From a virus: a DNA stretch of 64,000 nt. The translations under genes and the position numbers were made by a program. Within the stretch, counting starts at the first letter, position 1, and the number at the start of each line of letters is the position of its first letter. Below are positions 1 through 7,382 of the stretch, one piece after another. The notes below the pieces were generated by a model. The model saw nothing but the letters and a program-made list of their open reading frames with translations, was not told the origin of the DNA and ran no database searches. Location of the stretch: IMG/VR virus record IMGVR_UViG_3300021963_009993, positions 117,261 to 181,260 of that record; one strand, written 5' to 3'.

Positions 1-226
1 CATCATCCCAATCATCTTCCTCATCGTCCCAATCGTCTTCGTCTTCGTCCTCATCGTCATCCCAACTATCCCAATCATCTTCATCGTCATCTTCATCATC
101 TTCATAAGATGTAGATAATTTAGGTTCAATAATTGTACAAAAACCAGAATCATTTAACGAAGAGAAAAAGCAATCAATATTTTCTTCATTTAATTTTGGA
201 TTGATGTTTCTTAAAAACCAACGCAT
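1..226 (-). CDS. Acidic Trp/Asp-rich protein, 3' end cut by window edge
   Basis: The frame opens with ATG at 226 and runs off the left edge, so the C-terminus is missing. Its start overlaps the stop of the upstream gene as TAATG, so translation is probably coupled. The N-terminus has a K-L-N-E motif at about residues 11-14, the (L/I)-x-E type of site cut by T4 prohead protease. After residue 42 the chain is almost only Asp and Glu with periodic Trp (DDW units). T4 prohead core protein gp67 is also small and acidic, so a head-core role is possible but is inference. No enzymatic domain is visible. Confidence 0.6.
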   Translation of the reverse strand, partial: MRWFLRNINPKLNEENIDCFFSSLNDSGFCTIIEPKLSTSYEDDEDDDEDDWDSWDDDEDEDEDDWDDEEDDWDD

Positions 227-1869
227 TATTTAAACCCCCTGCAATTTGAAACATATGAAACACGACCGCATGATGTATGATAGCGTATATCACAATTATT
301 TTCAAATTTTGGTTCAGGAATTGGTGTAGTTCCTGCACAGCTTCCATATGTGCAACATCCTGTATTATTTTTAGGCTTCCAACACTTGCCATACTCTGGA
401 TTACCTTTAATCTTACAGTTGTTTGTAAAACAATCACATTGGAATATATTTCTTACAAGATTGTTCTCCTGATCTTTCGACCACACATCACCCTCTTTAT
501 CACCAAATACATTCTTTCCAAAAATGTATTCCATGAAATACTTGGCTGCATTTAAAGAATCATCGACACAACATGCCTCATTAACACCCGGAGCAAATCC
601 CTGCATTTGGTACATTTCATCTACAGGTATACAAACATTCATGTCCATTAAATTTTGAACACCCATAGATTCAACTGCGTCAGGAACGATGTGCTTAAGT
701 TGTACCTTTAAGCTAGCTTTCTTGATTTGCAAATCATTAAAGTGTGTAATCTTTGTGACATTTTTCTCGAAATTGTTCACATTGCTCATGCTCATGGCAC
801 GAACAGCAAAGACATTTCTATTATTGAAAACTTTGGTCAAAACATCAGCATGAGACTCAGGTCTTGCTGCATCCACTTGCTGCCATGTCTTACAGAATGT
901 TTCAAAGAAGTTAGATGCAGCTGGGGCTATTTTGCAAGCTTCAAGGAATGTATCTTTCAAATACTCTCTAGCCTTAACAATAGCTAATTTGTTGTTTCCA
1001 AACTTGTCAACCAAACCACAAAGAACATCATAGAAAATTCCTGTCATAACCCTTGAAAAAGAATGAGGTTCAGATGATAATTGATCATTCGGAGCATTGT
1101 GTGGCAATGTCTCAGGTTTGATGTAATTAAATGTGTTAAAAGCATTTCTCAAACCATGACTAAAACCAAGTTCAGCACCAAACTGTTCTGCCACTTCACT
1201 AATAATATTATTTTGTCTTAGATTACCGTTTGTTCTTTCCATAAGATAATTCAAAACAATATCATAATGTAATGTTGCTAATATAGCTGTTATGTCACCA
1301 AAAGCTTCATGGAAAGCCCAAATTTCCATAGAAGCCATGCTGAAAAACTCTGGTCTAATTGCATCCAACAAAGCATGACCTAATTCATGAGATACAATAT
1401 CAGCAGACAAACAGGTATAAACTGTTTCTTTACCCTTAGTGAAATAAAAGAACTTCAAAAATGACCTGTCATAATAGGCATTTGCCTGTTGACCAGCCAA
1501 AGGATTGACTTGAAGTGTGTCAACCATTGCCCACTTTGTTATATTCAATTTAGGATTCAAGAAGTTAATTGTATTAGCCAATACACCATAAGCATTTGCA
1601 GCTTTGCCACCATTTGTGTTAAAATCCATTTCATTAGGATTTAAATACATAACAGATATTTTTAATCTATCTGGTTTAACATCAGCTACACTTTCTGTTA
1701 GTGCTGGATATGCTGGATCATTTACATAAAATCTCATTTTGCCTCCAAATGGGTCTATTTTTTGAATAACAGGTGGTGTTGGAATCTTGTTGTTAATCTT
1801 AGGAGGTCTTCTCCATACTACATTAAATAAGTCCATTGCCTTATCATATAAATACTTGCAATTGAACAT
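226..1869 (-). CDS. M4/M36-like gluzincin metalloprotease with Cys-rich tail
   Basis: This 547-residue protein has the zinc motif HELGH at 161-165 and a downstream HEAFGD at 187-192. E188 is the expected third ligand, and the pattern is that of thermolysin/fungalysin-type gluzincins, which cut peptide bonds with one catalytic zinc. The N-terminal 150 residues look like a non-catalytic or pro-region. The last 75 residues are rich in Cys (CDC, CC, single Cys), suggesting a disulfide-bonded or metal-binding module. No signal peptide is seen. The start is supported by GGAGGTG upstream of ATG. The gene diverges from the next one across only 22 bp and is coupled to the acidic gene downstream. Virion-associated host-surface degradation is a plausible role, not shown. 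Confidence 0.8.
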   Translation of the reverse strand: MFNCKYLYDKAMDLFNVVWRRPPKINNKIPTPPVIQKIDPFGGKMRFYVNDPAYPALTESVADVKPDRLKISVMYLNPNEMDFNTNGGKAANAYGVLANTINFLNPKLNITKWAMVDTLQVNPLAGQQANAYYDRSFLKFFYFTKGKETVYTCLSADIVSHELGHALLDAIRPEFFSMASMEIWAFHEAFGDITAILATLHYDIVLNYLMERTNGNLRQNNIISEVAEQFGAELGFSHGLRNAFNTFNYIKPETLPHNAPNDQLSSEPHSFSRVMTGIFYDVLCGLVDKFGNNKLAIVKAREYLKDTFLEACKIAPAASNFFETFCKTWQQVDAARPESHADVLTKVFNNRNVFAVRAMSMSNVNNFEKNVTKITHFNDLQIKKASLKVQLKHIVPDAVESMGVQNLMDMNVCIPVDEMYQMQGFAPGVNEACCVDDSLNAAKYFMEYIFGKNVFGDKEGDVWSKDQENNLVRNIFQCDCFTNNCKIKGNPEYGKCWKPKNNTGCCTYGSCAGTTPIPEPKFENNCDIRYHTSCGRVSYVSNCRGFK

Positions 1870-1891
1870 AATTCACCTCCAAAGGATATTT

Positions 1892-2410
1892 ATGAATATC
1901 GAAGAAAGAATTAGGGAACAAAGAACATCAGAAGCTACAAGAAAAAATTTTATGGGCATAGAAGGCAAAATATGCCTAATAGCAAGATTCCTAGGTAGCC
2001 AAATAATAAACCAAGGTTATTCACCAGAATACCTAGATTATGATAGTTTCTATACTACAGATCCAAATGAAATACCTACTTTTGATGATGAATTTTCTTC
2101 AAACGAAGTTGGATATTCATTTGATGGCCTTTCAAGAGGTATTCATATGAATATAACCTACATAGAATCACAAGCCATAATCAAACTATGGTATAAAGGG
2201 TATTTGACATACCATGAAGAGGAAGGAAACCTTCAAACTTACATACCAAATGATATTTGGGAAAACCAAATTGAAAATCTTTACAAGATAGTTGAATTGC
2301 AATTAAAGAAAAAAATAGAACAGTACAAAAAAGAAGAACCGGCAATTACTAAAGCAATTGAGAAAAGTGAATTACAAAAATTAAGAGACAGATGGGGCGA
2401 TATTATCTAA
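1892..2410 (+). CDS. Hypothetical protein, 172 aa
   Basis: The start at 1892 is preferred over an upstream ATG at 1787, because AAAGGA lies just before it and the longer frame would overlap the divergent protease gene. The product is soluble, with a mixed central region and a Lys/Glu-rich helical C-terminus (about residues 130-172) that may form a coiled coil. No known motif was recognised. The gene stands alone on the plus strand between minus-strand genes, and its stop overlaps the stop of the small zinc protein on the other strand. Confidence 0.75.
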   Translation: MNIEERIREQRTSEATRKNFMGIEGKICLIARFLGSQIINQGYSPEYLDYDSFYTTDPNEIPTFDDEFSSNEVGYSFDGLSRGIHMNITYIESQAIIKLWYKGYLTYHEEEGNLQTYIPNDIWENQIENLYKIVELQLKKKIEQYKKEEPAITKAIEKSELQKLRDRWGDII

Positions 2411-2535
2411 CTGTTTGTTTTTGATTCGCAATTTAAACACTTGTAAACCTTAGTGCCATCACAATAATCATGTGAATCAACACAGACTGTTTTAAATCCA
2501 CACTCGTAACAGATTACTATTGATTCGTTTTCCAT
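2407..2535 (-). CDS. Tiny zinc-ribbon-like protein, 42 aa
   Basis: A short frame of 42 codons starts 5 bases after the stop of the upstream structural gene. It contains CYEC near residue 9 and CLNC near residue 33, a spacing typical of a four-Cys zinc ribbon. No Shine-Dalgarno sequence is visible, so expression would depend on coupling to the upstream gene. Function is unknown. The paired CxxC motifs and tight packing argue that it is real. Confidence 0.5.
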   Translation of the reverse strand: MENESIVICYECGFKTVCVDSHDYCDGTKVYKCLNCESKTNS

Positions 2536-2540
2536 GATAA

Positions 2541-3365
2541 TTAGGGAGGGGTTACAAGGTCGGCTGAAGTAAGAACATATGGAGTTTCCATAATTGCTGT
2601 CAAGTTGCCAGCTGTATATGTGTAAAATGTTTTCTTTGCCAAATATCCCTCTGTGGCTCCAGCTGGATATTTAATTTCATAATCTAAAACGGTTCCCGTA
2701 TAGCTTCTCTTGTAAAACCAATAACCATCACTTGATCCAGCAAGTAATTGCCAATCTGGAGTAGGACTTGCTGGATTAAAACCAGCAGCTGTGATTACTG
2801 CTGCATCAACAGCACTTAAAGGATTCAACAAAACAAGTCTGTCAGGGCCAAGATTTGGATAATCAAATCTGTTTTCTAAGGCGTACTTTTCAAAAAGAGT
2901 CGGAAGTTCACCAACAGGTGCCTCATAATTGAATTTTAAAATAGATTCAGCAGCACCATTTGAAACATAAGCTCTAAAATTACCCTTACTTCTCTTAGCC
3001 TTAATCAAGATTTTATTTAGCGTAGTTGAACTTTTTCCACTTGAATACAATTGTGCAACAAATAGATCCGCAAATGTTGCATTTGCATTCAAACTGTTCA
3101 CAACTTCCAAAGCGGTCACAGATGCGATATTGGTAGCTGTTATTGTTATTGGTAAAGATGCATAGCCCAACAATGCTGGATCATATGCATAATTTAAAGT
3201 CAAAACGGTGTTACCAGTTAGATTGTAAGGCTCAACATTTCCACATAGCATGTAATCGCTACGATTGGTGTTTCCCTTTAACTTAAAGCCAGTTTGATAT
3301 TGTCTATCAGATCCTATTAAAGAAGGTCTAAATTCAAAATCAAACACATTTTGGAAAAATGGCAT
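2541..3365 (-). CDS. Probable virion structural protein, 274 aa
   Basis: The sequence is rich in Thr, Ser, Ala, Asn and aromatic residues with alternating beta-strand-like segments, as in phage tail or baseplate proteins. No enzyme motif or membrane segment is seen. The N-terminus (MPFFQNVFDFEFRPS) is aromatic-rich. The start has GGGGTTAAT before ATG. An AT-rich stretch with TATATATTTATAAA-like sequence lies just upstream and could hold a late promoter. The structural assignment rests on composition only. Confidence 0.65.
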   Translation of the reverse strand: MPFFQNVFDFEFRPSLIGSDRQYQTGFKLKGNTNRSDYMLCGNVEPYNLTGNTVLTLNYAYDPALLGYASLPITITATNIASVTALEVVNSLNANATFADLFVAQLYSSGKSSTTLNKILIKAKRSKGNFRAYVSNGAAESILKFNYEAPVGELPTLFEKYALENRFDYPNLGPDRLVLLNPLSAVDAAVITAAGFNPASPTPDWQLLAGSSDGYWFYKRSYTGTVLDYEIKYPAGATEGYLAKKTFYTYTAGNLTAIMETPYVLTSADLVTPP

Positions 3366-3399
3366 ATTAACCCCGTTTATAAATATATAAGCTATTTAT

Positions 3400-3858
3400 T
3401 TACAAGCCACGCAAAATCATTCTTAAATTATCAACATCATTTCTGCTTTTTTCAATTTGGGACTCATAAAAAATTTCCATCCATCTCTTGTCAGGTTCAT
3501 CAAGAAGGTTCAGATCAACGGAAATTCTCATGGCATAATTTTCCACAACCTCAGTTTCCATCTTCAAAGCATATTCCAAAAGTTCCTTAAGATCATATGA
3601 AACCATATAATCATTATGCTCTTTTACTTGTAAAGATGCTGTAACATCTGCTCCCAAACCAAGTATTGCATTTTGAAATTCATACACATGTTTCATTTCT
3701 TCACCAGCCTCATGAAGAAACATTTCTTTGTATTCTTCTCTATGAAGACCAGATACAGTTGAAGCAGCTGTCAAATAAAATAACATGTGCTTGCGCTCAT
3801 TCTTCAAATCATCAAGCATCAAATTGACAAAATGACAGTAATTTTCATTCTTCAGCAT
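3400..3858 (-). CDS. Ferritin-like four-helix diiron protein
   Basis: The protein fits a ferritin-like bundle. Numbered from the longest frame start at 3903, E36, the E69-x-x-H72 pair (in EEMKH), E116/E118/E121 in helix 3 and E147/E151 in helix 4 have the spacing of carboxylate-bridged diiron proteins (bacterioferritin, Dps-like and rubrerythrin families). These bind iron and use it in oxidation or storage. I chose the start at 3858 because GGAG lies 6 bases before it, and because CTAACTATAATAAA, a likely promoter, falls inside the longer frame. The gene diverges from terminase. The last helix lacks a clear ExxH, so activity is uncertain. Confidence 0.65.
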   Translation of the reverse strand: MLKNENYCHFVNLMLDDLKNERKHMLFYLTAASTVSGLHREEYKEMFLHEAGEEMKHVYEFQNAILGLGADVTASLQVKEHNDYMVSYDLKELLEYALKMETEVVENYAMRISVDLNLLDEPDKRWMEIFYESQIEKSRNDVDNLRMILRGL

Positions 3859-3939
3859 TTTAAACTCCATGTAATTACTCATTTTATTATAGTTAGAAAT
3901 CATGTTTTGTTCAAAGGCATATATACACTTGAGGCCTAT

Positions 3940-5739
3940 ATGTCTAAAAGTTTATGGCGAAAAAAATATAAAACACTTAGAGAATACTACAAAAAAGAAT
4001 TCGACCCAGAATTCTATGATTTTGATGATTATGTTTTGGAAATAGATCCAGATGAAACATTTGATGAAATAAACAATTATTCTGTCGAAAGACAGAACGA
4101 AGAAATTGTAAAATGCGTCAATAGTTTTGGTTACTTCTGTCAGAAATACATCAGAATTCTTCATCCAACCAAAGGATTAATACCGTTCATTCTTTTCAAA
4201 TATCAAGTTAAATGTATACAAGAATATGAAAAACACAGATTCAGCATTATTTCTAAATTCCGGCAGGGAGGTCTGACAACAGTAACTTTGATATATGGTT
4301 TGTGGAAATGCATGTTCCAACTAGATCAACAAATCATGGCATTATCAAAGACTGACCGTGAAGCAACAAACATAGGCATGATGGTTGACCGTGCAGTAGA
4401 GAATATGCCATCTTGGCTATCGCCCAAAAAAGATGGCAAATGGAATGATCACTTAAAACAATTCAAAGATACTGGCGGGGCATTGCAGTTTTATAGCCCA
4501 GAAGCTGCTCGTGGTAAGTCAGTAACATTCCTCATTATCGATGAGGCAGCATTTATACCAGACATGGAAAACCATTGGAAAGCCATGTGGCCCGTGCTAT
4601 CAACAGGTGGTTCTTGTGTTTTGATTTCTACTGTTAATGGTCTTGGCAACTGGTATGAGGAGACTTATACCAAGGCTAAAGACGGCAAAAACATGTTTCA
4701 TGTAATTGATTTGGACTATTGGGAACATCCAGATTACAACGAAAAAAACCACCCCGGATGGGTTGAAGAACAAAAAGCCCAACTTGGTGAAAAAGGTTTC
4801 ATGCAAGAAGTCATGAGATCCTTTTTGGGATCGGGAGAAACTTATATACCGGCAGAAAAAATATCAGCATTAGACCAAGAATTAAGGAAGATAAATCCCA
4901 TAAAGAAACTTTTCCCTAGATTCGTAAACAAAGATAACACAGCGGAAGAATTTTATGACGAAATAAGCAAAGGTGCCCTATGGATCTGGCAAGAATCTAA
5001 ACCCGGACATGAATATGCACTTGGAGTTGACTGTGCCGAAGGAGTTGGAAGTGAGGGCGACAACTCTTGCATACAAATAATCGATGTAAACAGACTTGAA
5101 CAAGTAGCTGAATTTTACAGCAATACAATAACGCCACATGATTTGGCAAATGTTGTTTTTGAACTAGGAATTTTATACAACACGGGACTTATAATAGTAG
5201 AAGATATGGCAAGTGGTGGCATCGTCCTAGAAATGTTGCAGCATGATCTCAGTTATGAAAATCTTTTTGTGTCCCAGAAAAACGCAAGAAATATGAGGCC
5301 AGGCTTAAAGATAACAACAGCAAATCGTTCAAATGTTTTACAAGGATTTCAATCAAGAGTATTGAACAATTCACTCAGAATAAACAGCAGAAGGCTTTTG
5401 CGTGAAATGAAAACATTTGAATTTAACAACACTACAAAAAAAGCATCCGCTGCAAAGGGAAAACATGATGATGCGATAATGGCTATGGCTATCGCCTTGT
5501 ATGGAAGAGATCAAACCGTTCGTGATGTTCCTTTGGGAATTGATGGTTCTGATGCAAAGGGAAAATCACAAACCATGCTTGCTGATATCAAAGAAGAATT
5601 ACGAAAAGGATTACAAGAAAGCATTCTTGAAAAAGTCATAAATAGAGAAAAGAAAACAAATCTTGATGAAAGTGACCAAGAATTATTAATATCAATGTAT
5701 AGAAAAAAACACGATATATGCAAGGAGTTTAACTGGTAA
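3940..5739 (+). CDS. Terminase large subunit, T4 gp17-like
   Basis: This is the DNA-packaging motor: an ATPase that pumps DNA into the prohead and a nuclease that cuts the concatemer. The ATPase domain has a Walker-A-like loop SKFRQGGLTT at 105-114. It lacks the classical GKT lysine, a variation I know from other T4-like terminases. Walker B is FLIIDEAAF near 198-205, followed by a motif III-like LISTVNG. The RNase H-like nuclease domain shows ALGVDCAEG, LIIVEDMASGG and KHDDAIMAMAIAL, carrying the acidic metal ligands. The start at 3940 has GAGG upstream. Length of 599 residues matches T4 gp17 (about 610). It heads the head-gene block. Confidence 0.95.
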   Translation: MSKSLWRKKYKTLREYYKKEFDPEFYDFDDYVLEIDPDETFDEINNYSVERQNEEIVKCVNSFGYFCQKYIRILHPTKGLIPFILFKYQVKCIQEYEKHRFSIISKFRQGGLTTVTLIYGLWKCMFQLDQQIMALSKTDREATNIGMMVDRAVENMPSWLSPKKDGKWNDHLKQFKDTGGALQFYSPEAARGKSVTFLIIDEAAFIPDMENHWKAMWPVLSTGGSCVLISTVNGLGNWYEETYTKAKDGKNMFHVIDLDYWEHPDYNEKNHPGWVEEQKAQLGEKGFMQEVMRSFLGSGETYIPAEKISALDQELRKINPIKKLFPRFVNKDNTAEEFYDEISKGALWIWQESKPGHEYALGVDCAEGVGSEGDNSCIQIIDVNRLEQVAEFYSNTITPHDLANVVFELGILYNTGLIIVEDMASGGIVLEMLQHDLSYENLFVSQKNARNMRPGLKITTANRSNVLQGFQSRVLNNSLRINSRRLLREMKTFEFNNTTKKASAAKGKHDDAIMAMAIALYGRDQTVRDVPLGIDGSDAKGKSQTMLADIKEELRKGLQESILEKVINREKKTNLDESDQELLISMYRKKHDICKEFNW

Positions 5740-5740
5740 A

Positions 5741-6520
5741 ATGTACACGCCACAAATAACAATCAACATGGAGGAGTATAAAGAAGCAATCAAATCATCT
5801 TTGTACGATGAAAAATGGATTTATAATTTATACAAAAACAAGAATACAATATGTGAATTTTTAAAACCACACCTAAAAAACCCTAAGAAAGCTTTTGTTG
5901 AATTTTTGAAGACATCGGAACTTCAACCACTTTTAGAAGGTATGAAAACCACATGTTTGGATGAAAAAGCTGCAAGAATAATATTTGAAGCTGGTAAAAG
6001 CGAAACTACAATAATGATTATAGAAAACTTGATTGAAAAGACTGAGAATGATGCTCATATAGTCAAGCTATTACTTAATGAATACATGAACATTAATGGA
6101 AACTTTTTTGACGCAGAAATAAAACCTTTTCCAGAAAACATTGATGAAACAACAAGTTTCATTAGAACATTTAACATAAAAACAAACAATGACACTTTTT
6201 ATGTCAGAATTAAAGACACAGGATTAGACATAGCCAACAATACTGAAATAAATGAATACTTCGATTCAAGAACAAAAAATAAAGCTATTAAGAAAAGATA
6301 TGTTCATGAAAATGATATGACGAACCAAGAATACAGAAATATCGTGAGAAAATTAATCAGCTTAAAAGAAGCTGAAATACCTTGTCAAAAACTACACCTA
6401 AACTCAAATGATTGTCCATACAAGGTTGTATACAGGGGAAACCAAACAGTCATAGACGAAAATAAAGAAATTAAAATATGCAAGGAAAACATCAAAATAA
6501 GGATCATAAGTAAATCATGA
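5741..6520 (+). CDS. Hypothetical protein after terminase, 259 aa
   Basis: The frame starts 1 base after the terminase stop and ends with an ATGA overlap with the next gene, so it is part of the packaging operon. The protein is Lys/Glu/Asn-rich and helical in its first half, with a mixed C-terminal half. No family was recognised. A second ATG nine codons downstream is also possible. In T4 this position holds tail sheath and tube genes, but this protein does not look like either. Position suggests a head or packaging accessory role, as inference. Confidence 0.75.
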   Translation: MYTPQITINMEEYKEAIKSSLYDEKWIYNLYKNKNTICEFLKPHLKNPKKAFVEFLKTSELQPLLEGMKTTCLDEKAARIIFEAGKSETTIMIIENLIEKTENDAHIVKLLLNEYMNINGNFFDAEIKPFPENIDETTSFIRTFNIKTNNDTFYVRIKDTGLDIANNTEINEYFDSRTKNKAIKKRYVHENDMTNQEYRNIVRKLISLKEAEIPCQKLHLNSNDCPYKVVYRGNQTVIDENKEIKICKENIKIRIISKS

Positions 6521-6843
6521 ACACAAATGAAAAAAAACTAAATGAACTTAAGATCCAGTTGGAAAAGATATACAGGCAATTCCCTGAACAATTCGCTGTC
6601 TCTAATGCAAAATCACATCTTAAGAAATGCATATTAGAAATAGAACAAACACAAGCAAAAAGAAATAAAAGAAAATTAAACGATATTCAAAATCAAAAAA
6701 CTATGCAATTTGCGTCATATGAGAACGCAAAAGCTGCATTGGAAATCCTAGACCAAATGCTTGAAGACCAACAGAAACAACTAGACAAACAAAATCAAGT
6801 AAAACAAAATACAAATCCACAAGATGAACTTTTCATGGGTTAA
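6517..6843 (+). CDS. Small coiled-coil protein, 108 aa
   Basis: Gln, Lys and Glu dominate, with heptad-like Leu/Ile spacing over residues 1-40 and 70-95, suggesting a coiled coil. The start overlaps the upstream stop as ATGA, so translation is coupled. No known domain is seen. It precedes a convergent gene and then the portal gene. It could be a scaffold-like or packaging partner, but nothing in the sequence proves this. Confidence 0.7.
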   Translation: MNTNEKKLNELKIQLEKIYRQFPEQFAVSNAKSHLKKCILEIEQTQAKRNKRKLNDIQNQKTMQFASYENAKAALEILDQMLEDQQKQLDKQNQVKQNTNPQDELFMG

Positions 6844-7300
6844 AACTTTTTTTAAGACATAAAAACTCTTGAATTTTTTTAAAAAAATCATCCTTATCAA
6901 AATTCTTCTCTTCAAATACAAGACAATTTTTATATTTTTCTGATATAAACTTCAATCTTTTTAGCCTTTCTGACAAATAGTTTTGAACAAATCTCTTGTC
7001 TATCAAACCAAATTTTCTCAAATCTATTTTTAAAATATCTCCAAATATTACGATAAATTTTATATCAGAATAAATATTCTGGTATCCAACTTGGTGATTG
7101 TAAAATAAAATATCATACCAATAGGCATTTGCGAATTGCCATTTATGTGACAATGGTCTTATGTCATGGAAATTAGCATTTTCGTATATGTTATTGATTT
7201 CTGGAGAATAAACTGTTTGTATCTGTGGGTGAGATTCAAACAAATCGTTCCAGAATTTAACATCTATGCCTAAATGTGTATGAATTAGAAATGGTTTCAT
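6833..7300 (-). CDS. Hypothetical protein, 155 aa
   Basis: An aromatic-rich protein (many Phe, Tyr, Trp, His) with the N-terminal sequence MKPFLIHTHLG. I chose ATG 7300 because the longer frame begins with TTG. No Shine-Dalgarno sequence is clear at either start. Its 3' end overlaps the preceding plus-strand gene by 11 bp. The pattern of HTH near the N-terminus and a Lys-rich helical C-terminus vaguely recalls sulfotransferase-like folds, but I do not recognise a family. Confidence 0.6.
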   Translation of the reverse strand: MKPFLIHTHLGIDVKFWNDLFESHPQIQTVYSPEINNIYENANFHDIRPLSHKWQFANAYWYDILFYNHQVGYQNIYSDIKFIVIFGDILKIDLRKFGLIDKRFVQNYLSERLKRLKFISEKYKNCLVFEEKNFDKDDFFKKIQEFLCLKKSFNP

Positions 7301-7382
7301 TCGTTTGCCAAATAATATAATTAAGTGCAAAATACTAAAATTTAACTATACATATAACAACGAAAGAATTTGAAGAGGTGCT

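Noticed and set aside
3787-3939. N-terminal extension of the terminase frame
   Set aside because: The added 51 residues overlap the divergent ferritin-like gene; ATG 3940 has GAGG and starts a normal gp17-like N-terminus.
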